From Xestospongia bergquistia (taxonomy: Eukaryota > Porifera > Demospongiae > Haplosclerida > Petrosiidae), in contig OZ014415.1 of assembly GCA_963965975.1 (NCBI GenBank), positions 7,321,001-7,385,000 on the forward strand: a stretch of 64,000 nt of DNA, written 5' to 3'. The position numbers were made by a program, and so were the translations under genes. This document shows positions 12,206-40,716 of the stretch, piece after piece (positions within the stretch are counted from its first letter, which is position 1; the number at the start of each line of letters is the position of its first letter). The notes beneath the pieces are model-generated. The model saw only the letters and a list, made by a program, of their open reading frames with translations. It was not told the DNA's origin and ran no database searches.

Positions 12206-12890
12206 TTGTTATTGTAATTTGTTCAACATTTTACTATAGGACTTTCTTATTATGACATTTAATGTTTTAAAGTACATGTACTATTGTTTTAAAATACACA
12301 CATAACACATTAATTAGTGGGTTATTAAAAGTTATTTGTATTATCTGTTTTTTTAGTGAGTTACAATAATAATTTTTGTATTCAATGTAATTTCCTTCTC
12401 CAAAGAATATCTTTAATTTCAACAAGTACAAGACATTTTACATATTGTTTCAGTCACTCTACTTCTCAAGAGTTTTCCATATAATAGTCCAAATATCTTC
12501 ATTGCAGTGGATACAGAGTCTATGACACTGACATTATGTAATAATTGACTATATACCTTGTTTGATTAAAAAGAGACAATTGTTCTGTTAGTTAAATAAT
12601 AAGAGACAAAATATATAAATTAATATTTTTTGTACCAGTATATATTTTATACTATCTACTCGTTATTCAATCCTCTATCTTTTCATCCATTGGATTCATC
12701 CATCTATCAGAATAGGTAAAAGAAGAAATGAATAAATAAATGAACAGATGAATGGATAAATAATAACTAAATAATAAAACAAGATTAATTATTATTATCA
12801 ATACATTCATTAAGATCAATAGAAAAAGATATATAAAGAAGAATTGATATTTAGATAAAATGGTGAGCAAGGTATCTCTCTATCCATTTA
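12206..12890. other. Intergenic stretch between CARD remnants
   Basis: AT-rich, with stretches built from short ATCCATT/AATGAATG words near 12680-12890. No gene seen. Confidence 0.4.
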
Positions 12891-12894
12891 TTTC

Positions 12895-13063
12895 TACACA
12901 AGATGTCTCTAATTATTGGAAGGCAAGAAAAGTAGATATGAACTGTTCAATTTACTACAAACTCACAACAGAGCTACAAAGTAATATCTAGCTACACTTT
13001 GTGATGTACTATTAAAACAAGAAAGTAAATGATATTGCTAACAGTATTAAAACTAAGTTGTAG
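12895..13063 (+). pseudogene. Heavily decayed CARD exon
   Basis: Contains the landmarks of the CARD exon in order (GTCTCTAATTATTGGAAGGC, GATGTACTATTAAAACAAG, GATATTGCTAACAGTATTAA) but with several frameshifts and internal stops. It is the most degraded of the CARD copies in the window. Confidence 0.65.
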
Positions 13064-13404
13064 ACATGTTTTTCATCCCTTTAGAATTTCTTAGGTGTTA
13101 TATATAAATTATTTATATTGACATATTTAAACAATATATTGTTATTACTTGTAATGTGAGATAATATAATGACTTGTAAGTATGTATGATGTTTCAACTA
13201 TATTGTTTAATAGTTTGTTGAATTTTTGGTTTCTTAAACTTCATTACTTTACATAATAGTATATGAGAATGATTCAATAAACTATGAGTGTTCACAACCT
13301 TATACAGTAACTCCAAACATCCCTTCATTTATTCAGCCACTCTTAGCTGTAGTTCTTATAATACCAATGTATTGTTAGTTAAGTTACATTAATATAAGTT
13401 AATT

Positions 13405-13776
13405 TGATGTTTCTTAATATTAATAATATTAATAGTTATAATAATAATCATGTTTTAATTGTGTATACAAAGTAGATATATCTATAAAGTCCAGACATAG
13501 AACAAGACACAAAACAAATAAACAAGTTTGTATTTAGTGTTATTGTGTGGATATAATAAAGTACTAAACAACAAAAACAAAACAATACAAAAAATTAACA
13601 AAATACAAAAAAAGTGAGAAACATATTTAAAAATAACATGTTATCTCATTTAAATGAACTATATACAGAACATAATGAAGAGTCAATGTCAATACACATC
13701 AAATTCCCTATCATTGATAATATACAATGATCCATATAATTAATACACTATGAACATTGCTATCACTGTAATACAT
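13405..13776. other. 3' flank of the phosphatase gene, shared with 1570-1987
   Basis: Downstream of the - strand phosphatase stop. Nearly identical to 1570-1987, which shows that the duplicated block extended past the gene end. No coding content. Confidence 0.7.
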
Positions 13777-29684
<15,908 letters not shown>

Positions 29685-30535
29685 TGTCCTTCGTGATGCT
29701 GACTAGAGATTGATTCGCAATACAAGATATACGGGAGTGCTGCGATCAAGACTCGGGATCACAGAAACAGCTCGGTCGGTCACCTTGGTCTGCAGTACCA
29801 ACCTCAAAGGCACTGATACTGAAGTGCATGTAAAGCACGTGCTCCTGGACACACACTCTAATTGGAAGTTATAAAGTCTTTAATGCCATAAATAATTTTA
29901 ATATTGGAAAATAAAGAATTTAATTTATCGTTTTTTATATCAAGTAATACAGATAATGTTGATAAAATTAGAATAATGTCGACATGATATAAATCTCTAA
30001 AAAGATATAAACAATACTAATTATAGACAATATTGATATTACAGAAAGTGAATGGCGTGATATCTTGATTACATATAAAACAATAAAATATAAAAATTTC
30101 TAAACCCTAAAAATCCAGAGACCACTGAACAACAAGTGAGAATCCATGAATTACTGACTAGATACAAGACAAGATATTAGGTAGACAAAATGATAAATTA
30201 TAAATTTGATCATCACATCTTCTATCACATTGACAGCTGCTCCAATTATGGGTGACACCAAGATACCACTTCAATGTACTAAATTTTATTCCACAATTTC
30301 AATATAACACATAAAGTTATTATAGTTTTTAGTGTTTTCTATTACAATGGACATCACTATATATTAGATATTACTACCTTAAATGTTTCATGTTAATATT
30401 AATTTGTTATAGAACTGCTGGTATGTACAAATCCAAAATACAACAAGTACTATATAGATTTACTTACAAAACAAGTTAAATTTATCTTTAAGTAGATGTA
30501 GCTAGTCACTAACTTGTTCAAGTAGTAATTCATAG
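29685..30535. promoter_or_regulatory. Upstream region of the phosphatase gene
   Basis: About 850 bp to the right of the phosphatase start. The first 150 bp are richer in CG dinucleotides than the surroundings (TCGCAATAC, GCGATCAAGACTCGG), as expected of a promoter, but no specific element can be named. The rest is AT-rich without genes. Confidence 0.3.
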
Positions 30536-30843
30536 GTGTAGGAACAATATTGTCATTAAGGGGGGGGGCACATATGTAACATTTTAACATTGTTCGGTTT
30601 AACAATGAAGTATTTAAAAAAAAACCAAAATAAAACCTTCTTCTGTTGTTTACACTGACAAAAATTTTTGAAATGTTTTTACATAAAATGTGCATCTACA
30701 GCTGTAAATTGTATTATGAGGATAGGGATTGAAAAGTGGCTAATCTTATCTAAATCAGTTGATTGTGAAGCCATCTCAAAATATACTAAAAATATTGGGG
30801 GGAGGGGGGACACGTGCCCCCTGTGACCCTCCTGTTCCTACAC
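30536..30843. mobile_element. Short inverted-repeat element with poly-G/CACGTG core
   Basis: The ends GTGTAGGAACA and TGTTCCTACAC are exact inverted copies 308 bp apart. Inside are runs of G and a GGGGACACGTGCCCC palindrome. This end-plus-core pattern is typical of dispersed elements in marine invertebrates. No open frame is present and I could not settle a target duplication. Confidence 0.5.
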
Positions 30844-31103
30844 ATATGATTATAAGGGATAAATACACCCAAAAGAGAACATCCTTACATACGAAGCATA
30901 CCAGTTATATACCAATTATGTACTAGAGTTGATTTTTTGGCAGTGAAAAGAGTAAAACCACATGTAATTAAATATACTCTATAGTATTTACAAATCATTT
31001 GATGTAAATAAATCAACTGATACTAACGAGGTCAATGAATTAGTTCACATACTCCAATGATCATACTATATAATTAATAGTAATTAATCTCAGTCATTTA
31101 ATT

Positions 31104-31351
31104 TGTGGCCTGATTTGCAATAAGGGACCACTTCTGGCAAAACATTTGTGACCTGATTTGTGAAAAGGACACTGTTAAAACATCTCAAAAATAGTTTTGT
31201 ATATATACATACAGTTAGTATATATGTACAACCATTTATGATAACTGTATGTATGTAAGTGCTTTATGAGATGTTTTAATAGTGGTCCTTTTTCACAAAT
31301 GAGGTCACAAATGTTTTGACAGAATGGTCTCTTATTGCAATTCAGGTCACA
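31104..31351. mobile_element. Fold-back MITE-like element
   Basis: The ends TGTGGCCTGATTTGCAAT and ATTGCAATTCAGGTCACA are inverted copies with few mismatches. A second nested inverted pair (GTGACCTGATTTGTGAAAA and TTTTTCACAAATGAGGTCAC) lies inside. The flanks TTTAAT on both sides may be a target duplication. A relative sits at 63783-63994. No coding capacity. Confidence 0.65.
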
Positions 31352-31631
31352 TTTAATAATTAAATTAATAGTGGAAGTGAGAGGTTAATGAGCAAAACAC
31401 AGGTAGACAAGTTGTCAACAGAAAAGAAACATTTGATGTCATTCAAATTGTTTGATGATTGCATGCATTCAATGATGTATAGTTGTATTGGTAAGATATA
31501 TTAGTGACAGACTATACATAAGAGGATTATAGAGGCATAGTTAGTGAAAATGTGAAGACTACTTTGAGTATTACAAGTATGAAATATGTGTGTGAAAAAT
31601 CTATAACCCAATCACCCTCCAAAAAATGTTT

Positions 31632-32430
31632 AATATATTGTTATATGTAATAAGTGAGCAATACTTATTGTGCTCTCTTGTATTACCAAGTTAAGTACAT
31701 GTATTATTATATGTAATAAGTGAGCAATACTTATTGTGCTCTCTTGTATTACCAAGTTAAGTACATGTATTGTTATATGCAATAAGTAAACAATACTTAT
31801 TATGTTCTCTTGTATTACCAAGTTAAGTACATGTATTGTTACATGCAATAAGTAAAGAATACTTATTGTGCTCTCTTGTATTACCAAGTTAAGTACATGT
31901 ATTGTTACATGTAATAAGTAAACAATACTTATTATGTTCTCTTGTATTACCAAGTTAAGTACATGTATTGTTACATGCAATAAGTAAACAATACTTATTG
32001 TGCTCTCTTGTATTACCAAGTTAAGTACATGTATTGTTACATGCAATAAGTAAAGAATACTTATTGTGCTCTCTTGTATTACCAAGTTAAGTACATGTAT
32101 TGTTACATGCAATAAGTAAACAATACTTATTGTGCTCTCTTGTATTACCAAGTTAAGTACATGTATTGTTACATGTAATAAGTAAACAATACTTATTGTG
32201 CTCTCTTGTATTACCAAGTTAAGTACATGTATTGTTACATGTAATAAGTAAACAATACTTATTGTGCTCTCTTGTATTACCAAGTTAAGTACATGTATTG
32301 TTATATGTAATAAGTAAACAATACTTATTGTGCTCTCTTGTATTACCAAGTTAAGTACATGTATTGTTATATGTAATAAGTAAACAATACTTATTGTGCT
32401 TTCTTGTATTACCAAGTTAAGTACATGTAT
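31632..32430. repeat. 66-bp minisatellite, about 12 copies, each with a hairpin
   Basis: The unit includes AATAAGTAAACAATACTTATT, TGTGCTCTCTTGTATTACCA and AGTTAAGTACATGTAT. AATAAGTA and TACTTATT form an 8-bp stem in most copies. As 66 is a multiple of three and the unit has no stop in one frame, the - strand shows a 269-codon frame made of 22-residue repeats. Confidence 0.92.
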
Positions 32431-32491
32431 GATCTGCAAAATTCACCAATTCACTATATTTAAGCTAATTTGTTTTAAGTGATATAATATA

Positions 32492-35400
32492 CTAGCTCTG
32501 TTTATTACTGATATCTTGAGTCAACAAATCTTCACATTCGTATCTTAAATCTTCTAAAAGAGTAGCTATCTTTAACTCACAAAGTGACAATCTGAAATTA
32601 GACAAAACACATTTTTAGCCCTTAATCAACTATACTTTATAATATATGTATCATAGCAATCTCATTTAGCTACTAGCATGCTGTACTTACCACAGTGACC
32701 TAAGATAAAAAAATATGTTCTAGACTAGTTACCACAGCAACAAAGGATAACTACTGTTAGTACGCTCTAGACTAGTTATCACAGTCATCAAGGATAGCTA
32801 CCATCAGTACACTATAGACTAGTTACCACAGCAACAAAGGATAGCTACTGTTAGTATGCAATATATTATATTAGACATATTCTCTCTCACTTGTGTTTTA
32901 AATCTCTACAGCTGCTCTCATGAACTTCTAATTTATCCTCATCACCTCCTTCATTAGATGTCTTCTGATAAGTAATATGATACTGAACAGTCTATTTACA
33001 AAAATAGACAAAACATTATATTTTTAACATAACATAAGAGTAGGAGGAACACATACATTTTAGGGATTGTTTACATAAGTGAACATTATCTACTCATGGT
33101 CTCACAACATTAGGTACCATACTAGCCACATTACATTAAATTAATTAATATAATGTGTTCTTGTCTCATGCCACTGAGCATTATCGATCATCGTATAAAA
33201 GGACCTAATCCCTGTTGTTTAACTTAGTGACACAAGACAATGACTAGACCACTAAACCACTGCTAACTTCAGTGACACAACATAGTGTGACTTGACCACT
33301 GATCCACTGCTAACTTCAGTGACACAACACAGTGACTAGACCACTGAGATACTGCTAACTTAGTGACAAAAAAGGGGACCAGACCACTAAACCACTGCTA
33401 ACTTCAGTGACACAAACAATGACTAGACCACTAAACCAATGTTGAGTTCAGTGACACAAACAGTGACTAGACCACTGAGACACTACTAACTCAGTGACAA
33501 AAAGGGGACTAGACCACTAAACCACTGTTGACTTCAGTGACATAAACAATGACTAGACCACTAAACCACTGCTAACTTCAGAGACACAAACACCACTGAG
33601 ACACTCAGTGACAAAAAGGGGACTAGACCACTAAACCACTGTTGACTTCAGTGACACAAACAATGACTAGACCACTAAACCACTGCTAACTTCAGTGACA
33701 CAAACACCACTGAGACACTACTAACTCAGTGACAAAAAGGGGACTAGACCACTAAACCACTGTTGACTTCAGTGACAAAAAGGGGACTAGACCACTAAAC
33801 CACTGCTAACTTCAGTGACACAAACACCACTGAGACACTACTAACTTCAGTGACAAAAAGGGGACTAGACCACTAAACCACTGTTGACTTCAGTGACACA
33901 AACAATGACTAGACCACTAAACCACTAAACCATTACTAATTTCAATTCAACAAAGCTAATCAAATAATATCTAACAGTTTATCTTTTAACTTACCAATTG
34001 CAGTTTCTCTTTCTCTTGTCCCTGAATATTTCGTATAATATCAGTCACTTCTTTTCTACCATTGTCACTAAACAAAGTTGCAATTTTAGTTAATTCTTGA
34101 GCTAATATTGAAAATGCCGATGTTGTCAAAGAAATTTCTGACTGATAATACTGAAGGGTCTCTGAAGATGAAGGGTTTTCCGAGTTAGTATATGTTTCTT
34201 GAGCTCTAAAGAACAAGATGTGAGTAGAAAGGAGATCATTAGTTCACATTATAATGATTATCAAACAACCAGGATGAGGGGACACCAATGAAAGAGACAT
34301 TTCTATGAACTTGAGTATTAGATGTACCCATAGTATGTGTGTACTGTTAGATACCTATAAGGTTGCTCAATTAAGATGTCTCTGTACACTGTAAGAGTTT
34401 ACTATAAATACCATTAATATTTCTGTAGTGAAACATTCTACACACTTTTAATACACTGTCTATTGCAGTTTACTCTACACTTTAATATTATAGTACTAGG
34501 TATTACTATAATGCTGAGAGCACATCCTGTGTCAAATGTTGTCAGCTTATTTAACTCCTAAAGGAAACCAGCCAGCTGTGGGTTAGAGAGAAACCTCACA
34601 GGTTTATAGTGAGATCACAAAAATGGCAGAGAATGGCACTACAACTCCACCTCACTCAACTCAAGACCACAAGAACATCTGTACTCATTGTCTAAGCCAT
34701 TACACAGACCCCAAGACATTGCCCTGTCTTCATAGTTTCTGCAAAAAATGCCTTGAAAGCTTGGTCCTAGTACAAGATGATGGTACCTACATTCTGGGAT
34801 GTCCTACTTGTCGTCAACCTGTAGTATTGTCCCAGGAGGGTGTACAAGGATTACCTACCTCTTCACTGACTACAATTCATGATGTAAAACAATCTAAAAG
34901 TGTTGATACAAGTGCTTACATGGTGTGTTCACGACATAACAAACGAATACAACTTTATTGTGAAACTTGTGAACTTGTTGTTTGTAATATGTGCGCAATT
35001 GAAGACCACCAAGAACATGAGTACAATGTTATAACTAGAAATTTTAGTAAGCATCGAGAGGAAGTTACCACAGGTCTTGAACAAGTGAGGACTGAAATGA
35101 TGGCTTTTACCAATGGTATCACAAGATTAGTGTCAAGAGAGGACAAAATTACCAAACAAGGAGATGACATCAAGGAAGAAATTCAGTCCCTTGCTGAGCG
35201 TCTTGTCGATCTGATTCACCAATCTGAGAGTGAGCTCTTAGCTAAAGTTGATCACATAGTAGAACAGAAATTAAAGACACTGTCACAGCAAAAAAAAGAA
35301 GCTGAGTCAAGTTTGGCTGACTTACGTAATTGCTGTAATAGTTTAGAAGAAAGTCTTCAAAACTACACTCCTCAACAATTTCTAGCTAACAAAAAGACTT

Positions 35401-38400
35401 TGATGGAGCATGTTCAAGAGTCTATTAGCGTAAAGGCTATTGTCATGGAGCCAGCCGAGAAAGCAGATTTAAAGTTTAATGGTAATGGTGCATTACTTCT
35501 TAAAAATAAAGAGATAGGTGATATCACACATACATTCCTTCACAGCTATTGCAAACCAGTGAAGAAAGAACAAACCAAGGCAACAGTTGGCATGAATGCT
35601 ATTTTTAAACTAAACATCACAGACTTTGATGACATTCCAATTTCTGTTCCACCCTCACTCTTTATTTGTAAGTTGACTCCACCTGAAACACACAAACCCA
35701 TTGAATGTATGGTAGAAGAAATCCAACCAGGTTTATATCATGTCAACTTTATACCTAATATTGATGGTATACATCAATTATCAATTTCTTTAGGAGGATT
35801 AGAGATTACCAATAGTCCAGTGACCATAGCCGTTGCTACAGCTCTTAACATAAAGGGGCAGACCCTACATATAATACCTAATCTTCAACACCCATGGGGC
35901 GTGGCTACCAATGAGAATGGACAGATTGTAGTTGTGGCCGAAACTGCTTCGCATTGTCTGACTATCTTAAACAGTGACGGTAAGAAATTGAGGACATTAG
36001 GATCTAAAGGAAAAGAAGATGGACGTTTTACTGATCCACGCGGTGTGGCCATTACAACTAATAATCATATTCTTGTGACAGATTATGATCGTATACAAAA
36101 ACTCACAATGACTGGTCATTGTATAAGGTCAATATGTGGTAAGGGATCTGGTCCTCTCCAGTTCAATGATCCAAAAGGAATATCAGTTCACCCAAAAACT
36201 GGGAAGATCTTCATAGCTGATTCTAACAACCATCGTATTCAAGTACTTAATACTGACCTCTCCTTTTCTCATAGTTTTGGTAACTCTGCTCGTGTTAACT
36301 TATGTTTCCCGTGGGATGTAGCCTGTGACAATCAGGGATATGTCTACGTCATTGATAATGAGAACCATACTGTTAACAAGTTCACCACTGAGGGGGAATT
36401 TATCATGAAATTTGGTTCCAAGGGGTCTGAACCAGGTCAACTTAATTGGCCATCAGCTGTAGCAGTTAGTCCTGACAACAATACTCTGTATGTAACAGAC
36501 GACAACAATTGTGTCTCCATCTTTGATTGCAATGGTCAGTTTCTTCGCAGGATAGGCTTCGATGGAGACACAAAATCTGGCATTGGTTTTAAGCACCCTT
36601 TGGGAATTGCAGTTGATGGATTAAGTAAAGTATACGTTAGCGACTGTTGGAATGATCGACTGTTAATAATGTAAATATTTCATACAAAGTGATATGTCAT
36701 ATTTTTTAACATTCATATTTATACATCAGAATGTACAATGTTTTTACTTGACATTTTTTTGTTATGAGTGAAATTATTTCAAAATTTTAAATTTAAAATA
36801 ACTATGGTCTAATTGAAAATAGAGAGCATTTAAATGTAAACAAATTCAAAAAACCTGAATATAACAACAGTCAAAATTATGCTCATAATCTACAGCAACT
36901 CTAGGTTCTCTATTGAGTATGACTTTTAACAAATTCCTTTATTGCACAAGTGAAAAGTGAAACTATTTCCTTAACTTCTGAGATTTGCTCCAGGCAACTT
37001 GTACCAACTGTTATGGGATAACTAGCCCACTCTGTTATGGCTTATGAATACCACAAAGTGTGTGTGTTTCAATAGAAAAACCAACATTGTGGGTAATAAT
37101 CAGTACTGTCTTGAAATAAGTTAGTTTCATTATAGCAGATAAAATATATATTAAGTATAGATTTGTCCATTAATTCGATTTGAAATAAAGCAATTAAATT
37201 AAAAGTATCATTGTTGTGCTACGTTAATGAAAATAACAACACTATATTCTGCTAATATACTAGTGACACATTCAATTAAACATTAGGAACAATTAAGGAT
37301 TATTTAAATCTTAACAGTCATGAGGGTTGCATTGTAAACATAGGGTGCTTCGACTTAACAAAAAGAACTTTTAGGGTCATAGGTGTAAAAAAACAACAAT
37401 TCAGAACAATTTATCTGTGCTATAGTATGACTCAGTAGGTTTGTGGTATGACATCATTGCACTATATCTGAATACATACTGTGATGTGATTTTATTAAGT
37501 TTAAATAGTTTGTCTGCATGTAGACTTTCTTGGTATCATACCACAATAACAAAGAGATGAAAATAGAAATCATTATAGAAATAACTGTTGTCAATATACC
37601 ATGTTTGTAACACAATAATACACTCAAGAAGCAATGAGACATGTATATTTTATATTAAAAGCTACAATTAATTATGGACAACTTCTGTAACAGACAAAGA
37701 TTTGTGCAGACATCTAACTAATCTCTTATAAACATCAATAGAACAATGGGAGAAAAGTGTGATTACTGTATCACAATTAAAACAGTCCCCTAATTAGAAC
37801 TAATGAACTATATATATTATTCATCCAATACTAATAACATGGATTATCTTACTACTAATAACATTAAAAGGTACAATCAATTGTGGTTAGCTTTTGTAAC
37901 AGATAAGGATCTGAATAGACATCTAACTAGTCTCTTATAAACATCAATAGAACAATGGGAGAAAAGTGTGATTACTGTATCACAATTAAAACAGTCCCCT
38001 AATTAGAACTAATGAACTATATATATTATTCATCCAATACTAATAACATGGATTATCTCACTACTAATAACATTAAAAGCTACAATCAATTGTGGTTAGC
38101 TTTTGTAACAGATAAGGATCTGCATAGACATCTAACTAGTCTCTTATAAACATCAATAGAACAATGGGAGAAAAGTGTGATTACTGTATCACAATTAAAA
38201 CAGTCCCCTAATTAGAACTAATGAACTATATATATTATTCATCCAATACTAATAACATGGATTATCTTACTACTAATAACATTAAAAGCTACAATCAATT
38301 GTGGTTAGCTTTTGTAACAGATAAGGATCTGCATAGACATCTAACTAGTCTCTTATGAACACTTACAGAAAGAACAATGGAAGAAAGTGTGGATAACTGA

Positions 38401-40678
38401 AAGACAATTAAAACGGTCCCTGATCAAAACTAATTAGTCAAATATATCTCACTACTAATAACATTAAAAGCTACAATCAATTGTGGTCAACTTCTGTAAC
38501 AGATAAGGATCTCCATAGACATCAAACTAGTCTCTTATGAACACTTACGGAAAGAACAATGGAAGAAAGTGTGGATAACTGAAAGACAATTAAAACAGTC
38601 CCTAACTAGAACTAATTAGTAAAATATATATTAATAACATATGTCTAACTAGTTTCTACAGTAGATCAACCAAAACAATGAAAACCACAGATTATGACAT
38701 CATCAATATGAAAATATATAAATATTAAAAAACAACACTTAAATTACGCTTTCTGTTATTTTTCCAAATATGGCAAAAAAAACACCTACTTCATTTCATG
38801 TGGTCTTTGAGTATCAATCCAAGATGTTAAGAGAGATGAAAGAAACATCATGCACAAAGATGTGTTATCTTTCACTTTGGATTCCCTTCTCAAGGTACTC
38901 CCCCACTCACAATACTATACCTTAATTGCACTAACTTAAATAACACTTTCCAATAAATCTATAAGGATTCCACACTAGAATGCTCTAAACAATGTTTACA
39001 AAAGCCTAAACTAACTTTACACAACTCATGTATATAAGCAAAGCGTCATCGCCATCTGTATGTGAATTATGCAGTTAAAGAATTGCTCTGACAAAAACAA
39101 GTCAATTCTTTTGTCAACAAGCACAGTTCTGGATTCCCCCAACACTGAGGATAAAAAGAACTGAGAACAATCCTTTTGTTCATATTCACTGATGAGCTGC
39201 TGACAGTGCCCTCAATTGCAATGGCAGAATTGGATCTACCTACACCATATACTTCCCTGGATGAGTTGATAACCTGTGTTTATTGCCAAATAAAGTATAG
39301 CAATCCAAAAACATTGCCTTGTCAACATATATTTTGTGAAACTTGTCTAGAAAAATTGCTGCCATCCTCAAAGACTAAAAAACAACTTGAAATTGTCTGT
39401 CCTCAATGCAGTGAATCAGCTGATGTACCACAAAACAAAGTGGCAAATTTTCCAGCCTCTTTTGTCATTGAAAATCTTCTCGAAATAAATCGAGTATTTG
39501 AAGCAACAGAAGAAGCTCTCACATTGTCCTCCAGTCATCAGCAACTAAAAACTAAATACAATGAACAATATAAAGAGATTGACTGGAAAGATTTAGAACA
39601 TCAAAACCAAAAAGATGATTACAGTCAAAAGACAATAAGTCTACTACAGCAATTTGAACTTTCTTACAAGCCATTCAATATTCAAACTGCTTCAAATGTT
39701 CTTTCTTCTACAAATATTGAAATAGTACCTGGTTTTAAGTATCCCTGGGGAATCATTAAAAGCAAAAATGGCGAGTTGATTGTAGCAGAATGGGGAAAAG
39801 ATTGTGTTACCATAGTAAACTCAGATAAAGAGAAACAGCTGTCATTTGGCCAGTGCAAAAAGAGTAAAAATCCTTTTTTAAATCCTCGTGGTGTGGCAGT
39901 CACTAAAGATGATACTATTCTAGTCACTAATGGCAATTGTCTGCAACAATTCACTAAGAACGGTACGCTATTAAAAACCATAGGAAGTCAAGGAAGCGAA
40001 GATCTTAAATTTGAAGCACCTGCTGGGCTAGCTATACATCCATTAACAGGAGATATCTACATTGCAGACGCCAATAATCATCGTATACAAGTACTAAATA
40101 AAGATATGACATTCCTGCAAACATTTGGATGCAAAGGTACTGGCCAAGGTGAATTCTATTTTCCTTGGGACGTAGCAATGGATTCCAAAGGTCAAGTGTA
40201 TGTTGTATCTGATGGTAAGAACTGCGTGCATAAATTCACAGCAGAAGGAATATATTTAGATAGCTTTGGCACAAAAGGCAGCAAGCCAGGTCAGTTGAAT
40301 CGACCGTCTGCCATTGCTATAGATCAATCCGATCAAATCTTCATCACGGAATTGTATAACAATCGTATCTCAGTGTTCAATGCCCAAGGGGAGTTCAAGT
40401 GTTTTGTCGGAGATGAGACGGAACATAAAAAGTTACTGTTACTTAATGGACCGTGTGGAATAGCAGTGCATAGTGACAATGGCCAGAATGAATTGTATGT
40501 TACCGATTGCTGGAATGATCGCGTAATAGTTTTCACAACAAGCTGATATGTGAATGAAAACGACGATTATGTTTGTGTAAATGATGTTGTTGATGTTGTT
40601 CTGCATATTACACAACAACATCAAATAGTACACATTATTTGTGTACATATTTATATACTATATTTATACTATAAATCA

Positions 40679-40716
<38 letters not shown>

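Noticed and set aside
31630..32439. A 269-codon - strand open frame of 22-residue repeats
   Set aside because: It is the translation of a 66-bp satellite whose length happens to be a multiple of three. There is no splice context, promoter or family, and units end where the repeats end.
34955..35173. Antisense frame within the TRIM-NHL gene
   Set aside because: It is fully inside a well-supported coding exon on the other strand and has no signal of its own.
39176..39220. Upstream ATG adding 15 residues to the RING-NHL protein
   Set aside because: The ATG at 39221 has better context and the same MAE- start as the neighbouring paralogue. The longer form is possible but less likely.
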